A stretch of 64,000 nucleotides of DNA, taken from assembly GCF_016863435.1 (NCBI RefSeq), contig NZ_BOOW01000007.1:186001-250000 (forward strand), written 5' to 3'. The stretch's first letter is position 1. Every line of letters starts with the position of its first letter. This stretch comes from Sinosporangium siamense. Lineage in GTDB: Bacteria; Actinomycetota; Actinomycetes; Streptosporangiales; Streptosporangiaceae. Shown one piece after another: positions 62,829-64,000 of this stretch. The notes beneath the pieces were generated by a model. That model did not search any database. It saw only the letters and a list, made by a program, of their open reading frames with translations, and had not been told where the DNA came from. A program made the translations under genes and the position numbers.

Positions 62829-63875
62829 ATGGCCATGCGGATGACAACTCGTCAAGGTGCGCCGTGGACATGGATCGCCGTGTTCACCGCCTGTTTCTCA
62901 CTGCTCGTCTCCTACGCTTCCACAGGCACGCCGGAGCGTCAATCGGGAGCGGACTCGTTCACGGCCTTGATCAGCGCGTACGGTGACCCGAAGGATAACG
63001 CGCTGATTCAAAAGGCGGAAAGCACACTCGTCGCCAACTGTATGCGTAGGCGGGGATTCAGATATGTCGCCGGGAGTGTCAAGCCGCGGGACAAGGAGGA
63101 TGTGCAGCGGCAGTTCCGGCCGGCGACGAACGACGACATCGAGACGAGCCGCCGTGAGGGCTACGGCATACACGCCATGCCCGATAAGCAGGCGCAGGCC
63201 GATCCCAACGGCGACTACCTGAAGGCGCTGTCGGCGGATCGGCGCAAGTTGTGGCTGCGTGCGCACCGGGGGACGGGCAAGACGATCAGCGCAGCCGTTC
63301 CCTCGGGCAGCGGTTCGTATGGCACGCCGAGCAGCGGATGCCTCGCGCAGGCGCGTCAGGCGCTTTACGGCAACCTCAATTCCTATGTCACCGCCCAGGC
63401 CGCGATGAAGACCTTCAACGCGCCGGTCACGGCCGCCACTGAAAGCGACCCCGAGGTCGTCAAGGTGATGCGCCAGTGGAGCCGCTGCATGGCCCGCAGG
63501 GGATTCCAGTTCGACGAGTGGGAGGAGGCGCACAAAGCCGCCTCCGAGCTTTACGGGGAGATCAGGCGGCCGCTTCCGGAGCCGGTGCCGCAGGAAATCG
63601 AGATCGCGGTGGCCGACGCGGAGTGCAGCGCCGAGACCGGAAAGTCGGCGGTGGAGCGCACGAGGTATTCCTACCATCAGGCGAAGCTCCTCAAGGAGCA
63701 GGAGGCGCAGATCAACGCCTATCGCAAGATGCGTGAGCGGGCGCTGGCGAAGGCGAAGGACGTGCTCGGAAAGCACGCCGGCCAGAAAAGGCAGCCGAGG
63801 TCGCGGCAATGTGCAGACTGCACCAAGGGAATGCGCTCTAACTCCTCGTGGCGTGACGTTCGAAATGCCAGGTGA
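62829..63875 (+). CDS. Exported protein of unknown function
   Basis: The protein has 348 residues from ATG 62829 (TTG 62826 is in frame). A signal peptide or anchor is evident (WTWIAVFTACFSLLVSYAS). The mature chain has several Cys pairs (VANCMRRRGFRY, SSGCLAQAR, WSRCMARRGFQF, DAECSAETGK). It also has two copies of a CMxRRGFxF motif and ends in a charged coiled-coil-like stretch (about 285-320). The last 40 residues are basic and include CADC. The CMxRRGF pattern is common in exported actinomycete proteins of unknown role. The 3' end overlaps the convergent hydrolase gene by 38 bp. Confidence 0.75.
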   Translation: MAMRMTTRQGAPWTWIAVFTACFSLLVSYASTGTPERQSGADSFTALISAYGDPKDNALIQKAESTLVANCMRRRGFRYVAGSVKPRDKEDVQRQFRPATNDDIETSRREGYGIHAMPDKQAQADPNGDYLKALSADRRKLWLRAHRGTGKTISAAVPSGSGSYGTPSSGCLAQARQALYGNLNSYVTAQAAMKTFNAPVTAATESDPEVVKVMRQWSRCMARRGFQFDEWEEAHKAASELYGEIRRPLPEPVPQEIEIAVADAECSAETGKSAVERTRYSYHQAKLLKEQEAQINAYRKMRERALAKAKDVLGKHAGQKRQPRSRQCADCTKGMRSNSSWRDVRNAR

Positions 63876-64000
63876 ACCAGTCGCGGGCGAAGTCGGCGAC
63901 CATGCTCAGCGCGCCTGGCTCCTCGAACAGGTGGGTGGCCTCGGGCACGATCCGCAGTTCGCTCTCGCAGCGCAGCTCCCGCTGCGCCGCGAGGTTGAGG
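63838..64000 (-). CDS. C-terminal part of an alpha/beta hydrolase (dienelactone-hydrolase type), 5' end outside window
   Basis: Only 53 codons and the stop are visible. The end reads ELRIVPEATHLFEEPGALSM, then VADFARDWFTWHFERHA. The segment ATHLFEEPGAL contains the catalytic His region of DLH-like hydrolases, including those fused to phosphoribosyltransferases in actinobacteria. The start and the nucleophile are beyond the right edge. Confidence 0.75.
   Translation of the reverse strand, partial: LNLAAQRELRCESELRIVPEATHLFEEPGALSMVADFARDWFTWHFERHATRS

Overview
The window is a high-GC actinobacterial chromosome segment. GTG starts, GTGA/ATGA start-stop overlaps, a SARP regulator, mycothiol-linked formaldehyde detoxification, an actinobacterial acyl-CoA carboxylase epsilon subunit and IdeR/DtxR-type iron boxes all point to a filamentous actinomycete. 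The gene styles suggest Streptosporangiales, but that placement is inference. No rRNA, tRNA, CRISPR array, transposase or integrase was recognised.

Layout. 1-5.8 kb: an EccC/EssC-like FtsK ATPase cut by the left edge, a cluster of DnaA-box-like 9-mers upstream of it, then a SigE-family sigma factor with a membrane partner. 6-8.5 kb: a five-gene cluster around a Tat-exported, cysteine-rich, MauA-like small protein with a MauD-like thioredoxin-fold partner, ending against a convergent SARP/NB-ARC regulator. 11-13.4 kb: an exported protein with extracellular domains and many membrane helices. 14.2-25.2 kb: a tightly overlapped Tad/Flp pilus operon (SAF/CpaB, TadZ, CpaF, TadB, TadC, Flp pilin with a polyglycine tail, three TadE/G-like pseudopilins, a membrane-anchored LysM-BTAD protein, a lipoprotein and a secreted protein), closed by a strong hairpin.

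25-55 kb is mostly housekeeping and accessory metabolism: Ada-AlkA and Ogt alkylation repair, a NYN nuclease-like protein, carboxyltransferase beta plus epsilon, an ABC exporter, PEP carboxylase, FdhD and an FdhF/YdeP-type molybdopterin oxidoreductase, biotin ligase, a bacterial PH-domain protein, a class III adenylate cyclase, the mycothiol-dependent formaldehyde dehydrogenase with its metallo-beta-lactamase partner, iron-boxed bfd-bfr, a two-component system, GtrA, purK-purE, a nucleotide-sugar dehydrogenase and an acyl-CoA dehydrogenase. Inserted at 39.8-40.8 kb is a degenerate dCTP-deaminase-like protein fused to two membrane helices.

55-62 kb is a patchwork with gene remnants (acyl-CoA dehydrogenase tail, P450) around the best candidate for an undescribed system: an XRE-TPR regulator followed by a TIR-domain protein, a P-loop-like protein and a two-helix membrane protein (57.6-61.3 kb). 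The C-terminal tail of the TIR protein and the N-terminus of the P-loop-like protein share a GxVHxGxGD motif. This resembles how effector and NTPase partners carry matching assembly or amyloid-signalling motifs in bacterial conflict systems. 62-64 kb holds an S4 RNA-binding protein, an exported protein and the tail of an alpha/beta hydrolase.
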